DNA of 8,246 nucleotides from JBBAFM01 sp041655415 (GCA_964429195.1 CAYSBC010000074.1:1-8246); one strand, 5' to 3'; positions 1 through 5,177 are shown, counted from the stretch's first letter. The notes: generated by a model from the sequence alone, not told the origin. Numbers and translations are program-made.

Positions 1-2
1 AG

Positions 3-17
3 GCCCCTTATAGGGGC
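3..17. terminator. Short hairpin at left edge
   Basis: GCCCCT and AGGGGC form a perfect 6-bp stem around a TAT loop. It lies beyond the 25-47 hairpin relative to the minus-strand lipoprotein gene. No clear T-run follows on either strand within the window, so its role as part of a tandem terminator, or as the terminator of a gene converging from the left, is inference. Confidence 0.35.
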
Positions 18-24
18 ATAAACA

Positions 25-47
25 AACTACCGGCTGAGCCGGTAGTT
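25..47 (-). terminator. Probable rho-independent terminator of the siderophore-binding gene
   Basis: AACTACCGGC and GCCGGTAGTT form a perfect 10-bp, GC-rich stem with a TGA loop, about 50 nt past the stop codon of the minus-strand lipoprotein gene. Read on the minus strand the stem is followed by TTTGTTTA. On the plus strand an ATTTTT run follows a few bases later, so it may work in both directions. Confidence 0.7.
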
Positions 48-96
48 ATGATTTTTCTGAATTGTATTTCTTACCACAAATTTTACTCCTCAATCA

Positions 97-1110
97 TTAT
101 TTAGCTAAAGCTTTTGCTATATCATCAAATAATTCCAGATAGGTTTGTATGGATTCATTGACGTAAATATCATCTGGGGCATATACTATTTGCCCTGAAA
201 TAAGTGCAGTTGTGTTTTGAAGGGCAGGTGAATTGTTGATAACATCCTGTGCAGGTTTTGCATCTGCTACAGAAGACACCGAGGCATCGCGATCAAACAC
301 AAAAAGCCAATCTGGATTGCTTTGCGCTATAGCTTCAACAGAAATATCATCCCCTTGGTGATTAGAAGAAGAACTATTAACCTCTAGTGCAGGAACCCAT
401 TCAAAGATAGGATACATGGGTCCCCAAACCCGACCATGACCGGGAGCTGAAAAACCTATATCACCGCCAGAAACGATAACACTCATCACAGTATCTGTTT
501 TATTATAGGAGGATTTTGCATTTTCGATAGCCAAATCGAAATCCGAAATCAATTGTTCAGCTTCTTTGTTTTTATCAAAGATTTTCCCCAAAATTACAGT
601 GGAATCCTTGAGTCCATTGATTAAGTTTTCACCGGGTGTATCTGCAACTTCTGAAACATCAAAGTTAAGATCAATAACAGCAGCATGAGGAACTAATTTT
701 TTTATATCATCATAAAAATTAGCAAATCTTTGCCCGATAATAACGAGCTCAGGATCGACTGCCGCAATAATTTCAAGATTAGGTTCACGATGATTCCCTA
801 TATTTTGAACGGCTTCATCTTTTACGTAAGGGGAGTCCGCGGGCATGACCTCCTTGGGAGCAGCTGCTAATGCAATTCCCCAATCCGATAAAGTTTCAAA
901 GGTTCTATTGTCTAAAGCGACAACATTTTTAGGGTTAACAGGAACTGTTACACTGCCATGTAAATCTATAATTTCAACAGTTTCATTTTCTAAAGATCCG
1001 TTTGTTTGCCCATCAGCATCAGTTTCATTGCTTGGACCAGAGCAAGCTGACAACATCAAAGCAAAGGTTAATATAATAGCACTTAGTTTAAAAAATCTAG
1101 TTTTTTTCAT
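97..1110 (-). CDS. Siderophore ABC transporter substrate-binding lipoprotein (FatB/CeuA/YclQ-like)
   Basis: This 337-residue protein should bind a ferric siderophore outside the membrane and pass it to an ABC permease. Residues 1-23 are a lipoprotein signal peptide: a KK/R start, a hydrophobic stretch and the lipobox LSAC, with Cys23 as the lipidated residue. A Ser/Asn/Gly/Asp-rich linker follows to about residue 44. The rest fits the Fe3+-siderophore periplasmic-binding fold (PF01497 type): VPVNPKNVVALD (57-67), NIGNHREPNLEII (103-115), DPELVIIGQR (119-128) and NPDWLFVFDRD (265-275). The segments resemble the Bacillus YclQ petrobactin-binding group as I recall it, so a catecholate ligand is plausible but not shown. 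The start is supported by AGAGGAGA at 1117-1124. Permease and ATPase genes are not in the window; the gene seems to be the last of its unit, or single, given the terminator at 25-47. The upstream Fur box predicts induction under iron limitation. Confidence 0.9.
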   Translation of the reverse strand: MKKTRFFKLSAIILTFALMLSACSGPSNETDADGQTNGSLENETVEIIDLHGSVTVPVNPKNVVALDNRTFETLSDWGIALAAAPKEVMPADSPYVKDEAVQNIGNHREPNLEIIAAVDPELVIIGQRFANFYDDIKKLVPHAAVIDLNFDVSEVADTPGENLINGLKDSTVILGKIFDKNKEAEQLISDFDLAIENAKSSYNKTDTVMSVIVSGGDIGFSAPGHGRVWGPMYPIFEWVPALEVNSSSSNHQGDDISVEAIAQSNPDWLFVFDRDASVSSVADAKPAQDVINNSPALQNTTALISGQIVYAPDDIYVNESIQTYLELFDDIAKALAK

Positions 1111-1116
1111 AAATTA

Positions 1117-1124
1117 TCTCCTCT
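1117..1124 (-). promoter_or_regulatory. Ribosome binding site of siderophore-binding gene
   Basis: On the minus strand AGAGGAGA lies 6 nt before the ATG at 1110. It fixes the start used for the lipoprotein and gives a signal peptide of normal length. Confidence 0.8.
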
Positions 1125-1191
1125 AAATAAATAAGTAAATTTTTGAATACACAATACATATAACCATATTTTATGGGGAGGGATTCTCTTT

Positions 1192-1205
1192 ATTTCACGT
1201 GAAAT
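1192..1205. promoter_or_regulatory. 14-bp palindrome resembling a parS (ParB/Spo0J) site
   Basis: ATTTCACGTGAAAT is a perfect 14-bp palindrome. Its 12-bp core TTTCACGTGAAA equals the core of the bacterial parS consensus TGTTTCACGTGAAACA. Across the 16-mer 1191-1206, 13 positions match. The mismatches are position 2 (A for G), position 15 (T for C) and position 16 (G for A). It lies in the leader of the siderophore-binding gene, upstream of its start codon. It could instead be a local operator for another dimeric regulator. Confidence 0.35.
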
Positions 1206-1206
1206 G

Positions 1207-1261
1207 ATGGATAAAATAATGGATAAATGATAGTGATTATCAAAATCATTAAATTTAAGTA
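1207..1261. repeat. 55-bp direct repeat, copy 1 (left contig end)
   Basis: These 55 bp touch the left side of the N run and are identical, base for base, to 1362-1416 on the other side. Inside are two copies of ATGGATAAA and a Fur box at 1228-1242. Exact identity ending at the N run on both sides is what an unmerged overlap of two contig ends looks like, so this is probably the same stretch of DNA as copy 2. Confidence 0.95.
1228..1242. promoter_or_regulatory. Fur box, copy 1 (probably an assembly duplicate)
   Basis: TGATAGTGATTATCA matches the 7-1-7 Fur consensus TGATAATnATTATCA at all but one defined position. It lies in the 55-bp repeat left of the gap and probably represents the same site as 1383-1397. 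Confidence 0.6.
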
Positions 1262-1361
1262 NNNNNNNNNNNNNNNNNNNNNNNNNNNNNNNNNNNNNNN
1301 NNNNNNNNNNNNNNNNNNNNNNNNNNNNNNNNNNNNNNNNNNNNNNNNNNNNNNNNNNNNN
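1262..1361. other. Assembly gap, exactly 100 N
   Basis: One hundred unknown bases separate two identical 55-bp flanks. A round 100 is the usual placeholder for a gap of unknown size, so its length carries no information. An apparent minus-strand reading frame running through the Ns (about 1190-1447) is not a gene. Confidence 0.98.
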
Positions 1362-1416
1362 ATGGATAAAATAATGGATAAATGATAGTGATTATCAAAA
1401 TCATTAAATTTAAGTA
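1362..1416. repeat. 55-bp direct repeat, copy 2 (right contig end)
   Basis: Identical to 1207-1261. It starts at the first base after the N run and includes the Fur box 1383-1397 and part of the -10 element of the minus-strand promoter. This copy keeps the intact link to the -35 element, so it is the one to use when reading the promoter. Confidence 0.95.
1383..1397. promoter_or_regulatory. Fur box at the siderophore-binding gene promoter
   Basis: TGATAGTGATTATCA is one mismatch from the 7-1-7 inverted repeat bound by Fur in Bacillus-type bacteria. It lies just downstream of the -10 element and expected start point of the minus-strand promoter at 1413-1441, where a bound repressor would block transcription. 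Together with the iron-uptake product, this makes Fur control very likely. Related regulators such as PerR or Zur use similar sites, but the gene content favours Fur. Confidence 0.85.
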
Positions 1417-1441
1417 TAATCAAGAAAGAAAAGTTTGTCAA
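1413..1441 (-). promoter_or_regulatory. Sigma-A type promoter of the siderophore-binding gene
   Basis: On the minus strand a consensus -35 TTGACA (1436-1441) is followed, after exactly 17 nt, by -10 TATACT (1413-1418, 5 of 6). The start point is expected near 1406. If the gap is false, the true leader is about 140 nt, not the roughly 300 nt seen here. Confidence 0.85.
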
Positions 1442-1507
1442 TCCCATTTGAGATATTCAATTACTTATTTCTGTTGGAGGGAGTATGGGGATAATCATTC
1501 TAAATTG

Positions 1508-1543
1508 TCAAAATAGCCAGGCAAGAGAGTCCGGCTATTTTGA
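1508..1543 (-). terminator. Terminator-like hairpin downstream of hsp20, possibly bidirectional
   Basis: TCAAAATAGCC (1508-1518) and GGCTATTTTGA (1533-1543) are perfect 11-bp arms. After one A-C mismatch, three more pairs can form (one of them G-T), leaving a small loop. The A-tract on one side and T-tract on the other are part of the arms, the usual layout of a bidirectional terminator. It starts 20 nt after the hsp20 stop codon on the minus strand. No long T-run follows outside the stem, so termination strength is uncertain. Confidence 0.55.
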
Positions 1544-1562
1544 AAGGGTTTTAAATTGGAAA

Positions 1563-1979
1563 TTATTTTATCTGGATTGTTTTTTTCTGAGCATTGACAT
1601 CATCCTTAGGCAAGGTGATTTTCAGTACACCATTTTTATATTCTGCATCAATCCTATCAGCGCTAATATTTTCGATATAGAAGGATCTGCTCATTTTCTG
1701 ACTGTGACGTTCTCTTCGAATATAGTTTTCTTTTTCTTCATTGAGTTCATCAACCTGATTTGCACTGATTGTTAAGTAGTTATTTTGATAATCAATGTTG
1801 AGCTTCTCTTTTTCGATACCGGGGATTTCAGCCTCTAATAGATAAGCATCGGCTGTGTCCTTAATGTCTACTTTCATAGGTGATACTGCATTGGTGAAAA
1901 AATCATCCTTAAAGAATCTGTCAAAAAAATTTTCACTATTTTGTAGACTTCTAGTAAGCGGAATTAAACTATTGAACAT
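1563..1979 (-). CDS. hsp20: Hsp20/alpha-crystallin small heat-shock protein
   Basis: This is an ATP-independent cytoplasmic holdase that binds unfolding proteins during stress and forms oligomers. The 138-residue product has a short N-terminal arm rich in Phe (ENFFDRFFKDDFF, 16-28), an alpha-crystallin domain (about 35-128) and the end-of-domain signature AEYKNGVLKITLPK (112-125). The C-terminal IQI (135-137) is the I-x-I motif that packs into neighbouring subunits. An upstream in-frame start at 2033 would add 18 residues, but GGAGGTG at 1986-1992 sits 6 nt before the ATG at 1979. The shorter product beginning MFNSLIPL also matches the family's usual N-terminus. The gene is monocistronic, read away from the S1 gene, and a CtsR box overlaps its promoter, so it should be derepressed on heat or protein-damage stress. 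Confidence 0.93.
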   Translation of the reverse strand: MFNSLIPLTRSLQNSENFFDRFFKDDFFTNAVSPMKVDIKDTADAYLLEAEIPGIEKEKLNIDYQNNYLTISANQVDELNEEKENYIRRERHSQKMSRSFYIENISADRIDAEYKNGVLKITLPKDDVNAQKKTIQIK

Positions 1980-1985
1980 AAACAA

Positions 1986-1992
1986 CACCTCC
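1986..1992 (-). promoter_or_regulatory. Ribosome binding site that decides the hsp20 start
   Basis: GGAGGTG on the minus strand is close to the perfect anti-16S complement and sits 6 nt from the ATG at 1979. It lies inside the longer open frame starting at 2033, which argues for the 138-residue protein. Confidence 0.85.
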
Positions 1993-2067
1993 ACAATATT
2001 TTTAATAAACAGGATTATTTTATTTTTATTCACAGCACCCGTTCAAAGTGATGCTTTATTTAACCTT

Positions 2068-2096
2068 ATTTTACGGGATAAGTCAAAGAAAGTCAA
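2068..2096 (-). promoter_or_regulatory. Sigma-A type promoter of hsp20
   Basis: On the minus strand -35 TTGACT (2091-2096) and -10 TAAAAT (2068-2073) are separated by exactly 17 nt. The start point is expected near 2061, giving a leader of about 80 nt. The -35 and most of the spacer are covered by the CtsR operator. Confidence 0.8.
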
Positions 2097-2097
2097 A
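2081..2097. promoter_or_regulatory. CtsR operator (heat-shock repressor site)
   Basis: AGTCAAA-GAA-AGTCAAA is a perfect direct repeat of the CtsR heptamer (A/G)GTCAAA with a 3-nt spacer, as in the Firmicutes consensus for clp and other class III heat-shock genes. Its position on the -35 region of the hsp20 promoter fits repression by blocking RNA polymerase. I saw no CIRCE (HrcA) inverted repeat nearby. Confidence 0.9.
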
Positions 2098-2236
2098 GTC
2101 TAAATTTTGTCATATTTTATTATTATCCAGGCATTTACGGATAGAGCAAGAGATTTTATTGAATTTCTCTATTTTTCTCTTATTTTCTCGTGATTTTGAA
2201 TAAAGCAAGAAATATGAACAAAATGATGATAGGAAC

Positions 2237-2266
2237 TTGAAAAATACTATATTGTTTTGATATAAT
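2237..2266 (+). promoter_or_regulatory. rpsA: Extended -10 promoter of the S1 gene
   Basis: -35 TTGAAA (2237-2242), an 18-nt spacer and a consensus -10 TATAAT (2261-2266) preceded by TGA give the extended form TGnTATAAT. The start point should be near 2273, leaving a leader of about 44 nt. Confidence 0.85.
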
Positions 2267-2277
2267 GTTTCATGGCA

Positions 2278-2294
2278 GTTAAATATGATTTAAC
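2278..2294 (+). promoter_or_regulatory. Small hairpin in the S1 leader
   Basis: GTTAAAT-ATG-ATTTAAC is a perfect 7-bp inverted repeat just after the predicted transcription start and 6 nt before the GAGGAG ribosome binding site. It could be a weak 5' stabilising stem or an operator; AT-rich, so weak as RNA structure. Confidence 0.3.
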
Positions 2295-2316
2295 AATTTA
2301 GAGGAGAAAAAGGTTA

Positions 2317-3603
2317 ATGAGTGAAGAAAATTTTATGATCAATGATGCCGATTATTCAATGGAAAAATTTATCGATGAAATTGAAACAGGTATGAAAGAA
2401 TTAAACAAGGGAGATATCGTAAAGGGAACGGTCATATCGGTAAACGATACGGAAATACTTGTCAACATAGGACATATCTCAGATGGAATAATCGACAAAT
2501 CAGAAATTACTAATTTTGAGAGTCATGAAATAAAAGAAGGAGATGTTTTATCTTTATATGTCGTTAATCCTCATGATAAAGAGGGCAACATTTTACTTTC
2601 TGAAAAGAGAGCAAAGCATATCGTTGCATGGCATGAAGTTGAGGATGCCTATAATAAGAAAAGCAATCTAACCATAAATGTAGCAGAAGTGATAAAAGGA
2701 GGAGTTACTGCCTATTACAAAAATATAAGAGGTTTTATACCCGGCTCTCTTTTATCCTATAAATATGTTCAGGACATGAACGAATATGTTGGACAAGAAT
2801 TAGAAGTCAAAGTGGAAGAATTTGATACGAAAAAGAACAGAATTGTTTTTTCAAGAAAAGCCGTTGAAGTCATAGAAAGGAACCGAAAGAAAAAAGAAAC
2901 ATTGAATTCATTGGTCGTAGGCAAAAAATTAAAGGGTGTCGTTACGAAATTAATGAAGTTTGGTGCCTTTGTAGATATAGGTGGTATTGAGGGTCTGATT
3001 TATATTGATGATTTGTCGTGGAACAGAGTCAAACATCCATCTGAAGTGGTCAAGGAAGGCGATGCAGTAGAGGTTTATGTGGTTAGCTGCGATGCTAAAA
3101 CTGAAAAAATAAGCCTTAGCTTAAAATCTGTTGAGGATGATCCGTGGTATGGTGTGTCGGATTATTATAGAGTGAATGATATTGTTGAGGTGACTGTAGT
3201 TCGTCTTGTGGACTTTGGTGCCTTCGTTTCAATCGAGGAAGGTGTCGAAGGTTTAGTGCACATATCCGAAATATCTCAAGAAAAGATTAAAAGGCCTTCT
3301 GATGTTCTTAAAGTAGGCGATAAGGTTGAAGCAGTCATATTAACCTTAGACGAAAAAGACAAGAAGATGAGTCTAAGTATAAAAAAGGTCGATGAAGAAG
3401 ATGGCTGGTCTGATAGAGAAGAATCAGAAGAGGAAAGAAGAGTCAGGGAACAGGAAGAGGTCGAACAAGCAAGAAGAGTCAGGGAATCCATAGCAGCAAG
3501 AGAGGCTGCAGAAAAAGAAAAAGAGGAAGAAGAAGCCAGTGAGCCTATTTCAACTATTGGAGATTTATTTGGTGATAAATTAAAGAATTTTTTTAAAGAA
3601 TAA
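2317..3603 (+). CDS. rpsA: Four-domain S1 RNA-binding protein (ribosomal protein S1 homolog)
   Basis: The 428-residue protein has four S1/OB-fold domains at about 31-97, 117-183, 201-271 and 286-357. Domains 3 and 4 are canonical, each with a FGAFV core (215-219 and 300-304) and an EGL(I/V) turn. Domain 2 is divergent (RGFIPGSL, 138-145), as usual for the second domain of bacterial S1. A charged, Glu/Arg/Lys-rich probable coiled coil follows (about 359-407), then a short tail ISTIGDLFGDKLKNFF. The length and four domains match the short S1 form of Firmicutes, not the six-domain proteobacterial protein. It binds mRNA and probably the 30S subunit; in low-GC Gram-positives it is often not essential for initiation. 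In many clostridia S1 is fused to IspH; here it stands alone. GAGGAG at 2301-2306 supports the start. It has its own promoter and is followed by a hairpin. Confidence 0.9.
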   Translation: MSEENFMINDADYSMEKFIDEIETGMKELNKGDIVKGTVISVNDTEILVNIGHISDGIIDKSEITNFESHEIKEGDVLSLYVVNPHDKEGNILLSEKRAKHIVAWHEVEDAYNKKSNLTINVAEVIKGGVTAYYKNIRGFIPGSLLSYKYVQDMNEYVGQELEVKVEEFDTKKNRIVFSRKAVEVIERNRKKKETLNSLVVGKKLKGVVTKLMKFGAFVDIGGIEGLIYIDDLSWNRVKHPSEVVKEGDAVEVYVVSCDAKTEKISLSLKSVEDDPWYGVSDYYRVNDIVEVTVVRLVDFGAFVSIEEGVEGLVHISEISQEKIKRPSDVLKVGDKVEAVILTLDEKDKKMSLSIKKVDEEDGWSDREESEEERRVREQEEVEQARRVRESIAAREAAEKEKEEEEASEPISTIGDLFGDKLKNFFKE

Positions 3604-3621
3604 AGGACTATGACTATAAAG

Positions 3622-3648
3622 AAGCTAGCATTGATAAAATGCTAGCTT
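3622..3648 (+). terminator. Hairpin with weak U-tract after the S1 gene
   Basis: AAGCTAGCATT and AATGCTAGCTT form a perfect 11-bp stem around a GATAA loop, 18 nt past the S1 stop codon. It is followed by TATTAA, so the U-tract is short. Partial termination with read-through into the next gene is likely, because I find no clear promoter in the roughly 30 nt between this hairpin and the next start. Confidence 0.65.
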
Positions 3649-3668
3649 TATTAACATCTAGCACTATT

Positions 3669-3675
3669 GGGGGTG
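3669..3675 (+). promoter_or_regulatory. Ribosome binding site that decides the amidase start
   Basis: GGGGGTG, resembling GGAGGTG, ends 6 nt before the TTG at 3682. The in-frame TTG at 3667 and GTG at 3673 have no such site upstream. Confidence 0.6.
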
Positions 3676-3681
3676 GATGAT

Positions 3682-4518
3682 TTGAAGTTTAAGATTGGAC
3701 TTTGTCAAATGGCCGTGGGGGAAAATAAAGCATTGAATTTAGCCAAGGCAGAAAATATGATTCTAGAAGCATCTAAGAAGAATTGTGATATCCTTGTCTT
3801 GCCGGAGATGTTTAATTGCCCTTATAAAAATGAAGCATTTCCACTCTATGCCGAGGAATTTGGCATGGAGACTACACAAAAATTATCACAATGGGCACGG
3901 AAGCATAAAATATATTTGTTCGGTGGAACCATACCTGAATTAAGCATCCATGAAGAGGAAAAAAAACAAATCTACAATACATGCTTCATTTTTGACAGAA
4001 AAGGGGAACTGTTAGGTCGATACAGAAAAATGCACCTTTTTGATATAGAGATTAAGGATAAAGTAACTTTCAAGGAATCAGATACCTTGAGCAAAGGCAA
4101 TGAAATTGTTACAATCGATACAGAGTTTGGGAAAATTGGGGTGGCCATATGCTATGATTTAAGGTTTCCTGAACTTATGAGAGCCCTTGCATTAAAAGGC
4201 TGTCAAGTCATTATTGTGCCTGCTGCATTTAATACCACTACAGGTCCTAAGCATTGGAATTTAACACTCAGGGCAAGGGCGGTAGACAATCAGGTTTATA
4301 TGGTTGGAGCTTCGCCGGCCAGGGATTGTAGCTCTTTCTATCAAGCCTATGGCTATTCTTCGATTATAGACCCTTGGGGCGATGTAATCAGTCAAGGCGA
4401 TGAAAAAGAGGGAATCATTACTTCCGAAATTGATTTGGACTATGTTGAGGAAGTTAGAAATCAATTACCTTTACTAAAACACAGGCGAACAGATCGATAT
4501 GATTTAATCATAAAATAA
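3682..4518 (+). CDS. Carbon-nitrogen hydrolase, Nit2/omega-amidase type
   Basis: A nitrilase-superfamily amidase of 278 residues. In this numbering the Glu-Lys-Cys triad is visible: Glu42 in LPEMF, Lys116 in YRKMHLFD and nucleophile Cys157 in ICYDLRFPE. The stretch AAFNTTTGPKHW and the later RARAVDNQVYM and ASPARD are hallmarks of the Nit2/omega-amidase branch, which hydrolyses alpha-ketoglutaramate or alpha-ketosuccinamate to the keto acid and ammonia. The exact substrate is inferred. The protein is cytoplasmic and full length (family about 260-290). I chose TTG at 3682 because GGGGGTG lies 6 nt upstream and MKFKIGLCQM is a normal family start; TTG at 3667 would add five residues. It follows the S1 gene after a weak terminator and leads the LUD-YgiQ-methyltransferase group, with 47 nt to the next start. 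Confidence 0.88.
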   Translation: MKFKIGLCQMAVGENKALNLAKAENMILEASKKNCDILVLPEMFNCPYKNEAFPLYAEEFGMETTQKLSQWARKHKIYLFGGTIPELSIHEEEKKQIYNTCFIFDRKGELLGRYRKMHLFDIEIKDKVTFKESDTLSKGNEIVTIDTEFGKIGVAICYDLRFPELMRALALKGCQVIIVPAAFNTTTGPKHWNLTLRARAVDNQVYMVGASPARDCSSFYQAYGYSSIIDPWGDVISQGDEKEGIITSEIDLDYVEEVRNQLPLLKHRRTDRYDLIIK

Positions 4519-4550
4519 ATGCAGATAATTAAATATTGTATAAAAAGGAA

Positions 4551-4556
4551 AAGGAG
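4551..4556 (+). promoter_or_regulatory. Ribosome binding site of the LUD gene
   Basis: AAGGAG lies 9 nt before the ATG at 4566 and only 3 nt before the ATG at 4560. Spacing favours 4566, and rules out the TTG at 4536, which lies upstream of this site. Confidence 0.65.
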
Positions 4557-4565
4557 TTCATGTCA

Positions 4566-5177
4566 ATGGAAAATCATGTGAATCGAACAATAGAAAGTTT
4601 AGAAAAAAACGGGTTTCCGGTTAAGCTTTTTGAAACAAAGGAAGAAGCTCTGATGGAAATGCTTCAAAATATACCGATGAATGAATCTGTAGGAATGGGA
4701 GGATCCATAACATTAGAAGAGATTGGAATTTATGATGCGTTATTAGAAAGAAAAGGTCAAGTTTATTGGCATCAGAAATGTCCATTAGAGGAGAAAGCAG
4801 AAACGCTTAAAAAAGCTGCCTCTGCAGATATTTATTTATCGGGTATTAATGCTTTGACTGAAGATGGAAAAATAGTCAATATAGATGGGACCGGTAATCG
4901 TGTGGCCAATATATTTTGGGGGCATAAAAAAATCATTTTGGTATGTGGAATCAATAAAATCACTAAGGATCATGAAAAAGCAATCGAGAGAATAAAAAAT
5001 GTGGCAAGCCCTAAAAATACTAAAAGGCTTAATAAAGATACGCCCTGCCGCTATACAGGCAAGTGTCAGGATTGTGATTCTCCCGATAGAATATGTAGAA
5101 TCGAAGTTGTATTAGAAAAACAACCTTTAAATGGGAAAGTGGAAGTCTATCTTATAAAGGAAGAGTTGGGATATTAA
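4566..5177 (+). CDS. LUD-domain protein (LutC/YkgG-like, DUF162)
   Basis: A single-domain LUD protein of 203 residues. Recognisable segments are VGMGGSITLEEIG (42-54), LSGINALTEDGKIVNIDG (91-108) followed by TGNRVA, and KIILVCGINKI. LUD proteins include LutC of the L-lactate oxidation complex, but many stand-alone copies, like this one, are annotated 'lactate utilization protein' without proof. Near the C-terminus four cysteines (161, 167, 170, 177; C-x5-C-x2-C-x6-C) in a CRYTGKCQDCDSPDRIC context could bind a metal or an Fe-S cluster. No lutA or lutB partner is present. The start is 4566 or 4560. The stop codon overlaps the next ATG by one base (TAATG), so it is translationally coupled to the YgiQ gene. 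Family call firm, function unknown. Confidence 0.85.
   Translation: MENHVNRTIESLEKNGFPVKLFETKEEALMEMLQNIPMNESVGMGGSITLEEIGIYDALLERKGQVYWHQKCPLEEKAETLKKAASADIYLSGINALTEDGKIVNIDGTGNRVANIFWGHKKIILVCGINKITKDHEKAIERIKNVASPKNTKRLNKDTPCRYTGKCQDCDSPDRICRIEVVLEKQPLNGKVEVYLIKEELGY

Noticed and set aside
845..1126. Plus-strand frame antisense to the siderophore-binding gene
   Set aside because: A shadow of a well-supported lipoprotein gene; no ribosome binding site or recognisable domain.
1164..1176. CCATA-TTT-TATGG inverted repeat in the siderophore gene leader
   Set aside because: Five AT-rich base pairs are too weak and too common in such sequence to call a regulator site or terminator.
1207..1416. 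Real tandem Fur-box array or CRISPR-like repeat pair
   Set aside because: Only two copies, with identity ending exactly at the N run on both sides; a contig-end overlap explains this better.
1190..1447. Minus-strand open frame through the N run
   Set aside because: It consists mainly of unknown residues flanked by the same translated repeat; it exists only because Ns hide stop codons.
1485..1775. Plus-strand 96-codon frame with a purine-rich stretch before its ATG
   Set aside because: Most of it is antisense to hsp20, the GGAGGGAG stretch is only 1 nt from the ATG, and the protein looks like no family I know. Kept only as part of the possible short-transcript finding.
1985..2060. RNA thermometer in the hsp20 leader
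   Set aside because: I found no stretch in the leader able to pair well with the GGAGGTG site; the CtsR operator already explains heat control.
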